From the NCBI GenBank assembly GCA_020199975.1, contig JAIVJP010000019.1, positions 1 to 6,714 on the forward strand: a stretch of DNA of 6,714 bases, in the 5' to 3' direction. This document shows, piece by piece, positions 5,662 to 6,714 of the stretch. The notes under the pieces were generated by a model. It was not told where the DNA came from and made no database searches. It worked only from the letters and a program-made list of their open reading frames with translations. Position 1 is the first letter of the stretch; each line of letters begins with the position of its first letter. This stretch comes from Acidobacteriota bacterium (GTDB taxonomy: Bacteria > Acidobacteriota > Blastocatellia > Pyrinomonadales > Pyrinomonadaceae). The position numbers and the translations under genes were made by a program.

Positions 5662-6714
5662 TCAAAGACTTGCAGGCTGCCTGCGTTTTTTCGACACTAT
5701 TTCTGGAGCGGCATCGAGGCCGGGAGCCTCGCCGGGAGCGACACTTTCGATTTGAGGCTGTTTAGGGGCAATCCGGATGCAGGCCGCGAAGTGATTTGGC
5801 TTGATTTCGACCAGAGGTGGGACGACCTCCTTGCATGCCTCAATCGTATACGGACACCGGGTATGAAAACGACAGCCGCTGGGAGGATTGATGGGTGAGG
5901 GGACGTCTCCCTCGAGCACCATTCGTTTTCGAGCGGCTTCCACGTCAGGATCCGGAACCGGAATAGCAGAGATCAAAGCCTTCGTGTAAGGCATGAGCGG
6001 ATCGTCATAGATTGCTTTAGCGTCCGCTATTTCTACAATCTTGCCGAGATACATCACTGCGATACGACTAGCGGCATGGCGTACCGCGCGTAGATCGTGA
6101 GAAATGAACAAATAGGTCAGGTTCTTCTCATGCTGCAGCTTCTTAAGGAGATTTAGAATCTGCGCCTGAATAGAAACATCCAGCGCCGAGATTGGCTCAT
6201 CAGCCACGATGAAGTCTGGATCTACGGCCAAGGCGCGCGCGATTCCGATGCGCTGGCGTTGGCCACCAGAGAACTCGTGCGGGTAGCGTTTGATGAAACG
6301 CTTGCTCAAACCCACTGTTTCCATTAAGTCTTGAACCCGCTGGTCTGCCTCCCGCCCCTTAGCGAGGCGAAATGTGTCGAGCGGTTCTCGCACAATCTGG
6401 CCAACTGTCATTCTGGGGTTAAGCGACGCATATGGATCTTGAAAGATGATCTGAAGATGCTGGCGGTGCTCACGCATTTGGCGGCTCGATAAATGAGCCA
6501 GGTCGCGGTTGCGAAACAGTACTTGACCGGAAGTCGGGTCTGTAAGCCGCAGAATTGCGCGACCCAGTGTCGACTTACCACAACCCGATTCGCCGACCAA
6601 TCCTAGAGTCTCGCCTGCAAAGATGTCCAACGAGACTCCGTCAACTGCTTTAACAGTCAGACGCGCTCCCCTGCGACCAGACATTTCGTATGTGATAAGC
6701 AACACCACCAGCAC
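5662..6714 (-). CDS. Oligopeptide/dipeptide ABC transporter ATPase, OppF/DppF type, 5' end outside window (partial)
   Basis: This is the nucleotide-binding subunit that powers peptide (or nickel/related solute) uptake from the cytoplasmic face of the membrane; 350 residues are visible. In order it shows VKAVDGVSLDI (21-31), Walker A GESGCGKST (41-49), the Q-loop IIFQDPYASLNPR (89-101), the signature FSGGQRQRIGIARAL (148-162), Walker B with FIVADEPISALD (168-179) and the switch His in FISHD (203-207). The C-terminal extension typical of this family follows: VPSPINPPSGCRFHTRCPY with Cys281, 287, 294 and 312, which in some homologues bind an iron-sulfur cluster. GCGKSTLGRAILRL and FQDPYASLNPR mark the F-type rather than the D-type subunit. 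The frame is open to the window edge. The first visible codon (GTG) is probably not the start, because family members normally have more sequence before KAVDGVS. Opp versus Dpp cannot be decided from this subunit. The gene ends 255 nt before the cyclase ATG and probably closes its own operon. Confidence 0.95.
   Translation of the reverse strand: MLVVLLITYEMSGRRGARLTVKAVDGVSLDIFAGETLGLVGESGCGKSTLGRAILRLTDPTSGQVLFRNRDLAHLSSRQMREHRQHLQIIFQDPYASLNPRMTVGQIVREPLDTFRLAKGREADQRVQDLMETVGLSKRFIKRYPHEFSGGQRQRIGIARALAVDPDFIVADEPISALDVSIQAQILNLLKKLQHEKNLTYLFISHDLRAVRHAASRIAVMYLGKIVEIADAKAIYDDPLMPYTKALISAIPVPDPDVEAARKRMVLEGDVPSPINPPSGCRFHTRCPYTIEACKEVVPPLVEIKPNHFAACIRIAPKQPQIESVAPGEAPGLDAAPEIVSKKRRQPASL

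Noticed and set aside
1..6714. CRISPR arrays, insertion sequences, tRNA genes or long direct repeats
   Set aside because: I read both strands for regularly spaced repeats, transposase motifs and tRNA-like cloverleaf sequence and saw none.

Overview
The window looks like chromosomal DNA from a moderately GC-rich bacterium with developed Ser/Thr phospho-signalling. A PP2C phosphatase, a Hanks-type kinase with an extracytoplasmic SH3 domain, and a DUF3662-FHA protein lie together with none of the actinobacterial division genes (rodA, pbpA) visible. This points away from a standard actinobacterial pknB locus. Acidobacteriota or a relative is my best guess, but it is an inference with low to moderate confidence. 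I see no rRNA, tRNA, mobile element, CRISPR array or phage sequence.

Layout: bases 1-3629 carry three plus-strand genes. They are the 3' part of a membrane-anchored PP2C phosphatase (1-998), a transmembrane Ser/Thr kinase (1130-2701) and a DUF3662+FHA protein (2772-3629). The gaps are 131 and 70 nt, and each holds a substantial imperfect hairpin. A seven-codon upstream ORF with its own Shine-Dalgarno overlaps the kinase start codon. Bases 3712-6714 are minus strand and converge on the first block. They hold a PocR-GAF-GGDEF diguanylate cyclase (5406-3712) with a good sigma-70-type promoter at 5511-5539, and the 3' part of an OppF/DppF-type oligopeptide ABC transporter ATPase (6714-5662), whose start lies outside the window.

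How the genes work together (inference): the kinase and phosphatase are both anchored by one membrane segment, with catalytic domains in the cytoplasm and different domains outside (SH3b on the kinase, a TPR-like helical tail on the phosphatase). The FHA protein is the natural phosphothreonine reader. The three would form a writer/eraser/reader set that senses the envelope, analogous to the mycobacterial PknB-PstP-FhaA set but with SH3b in place of PASTA repeats. The cyclase is a separate cytoplasmic c-di-GMP module whose cysteine-rich PocR domain probably senses a small ligand. The peptide transporter ATPase is probably the last gene of its own operon and is not obviously connected to the signalling genes.
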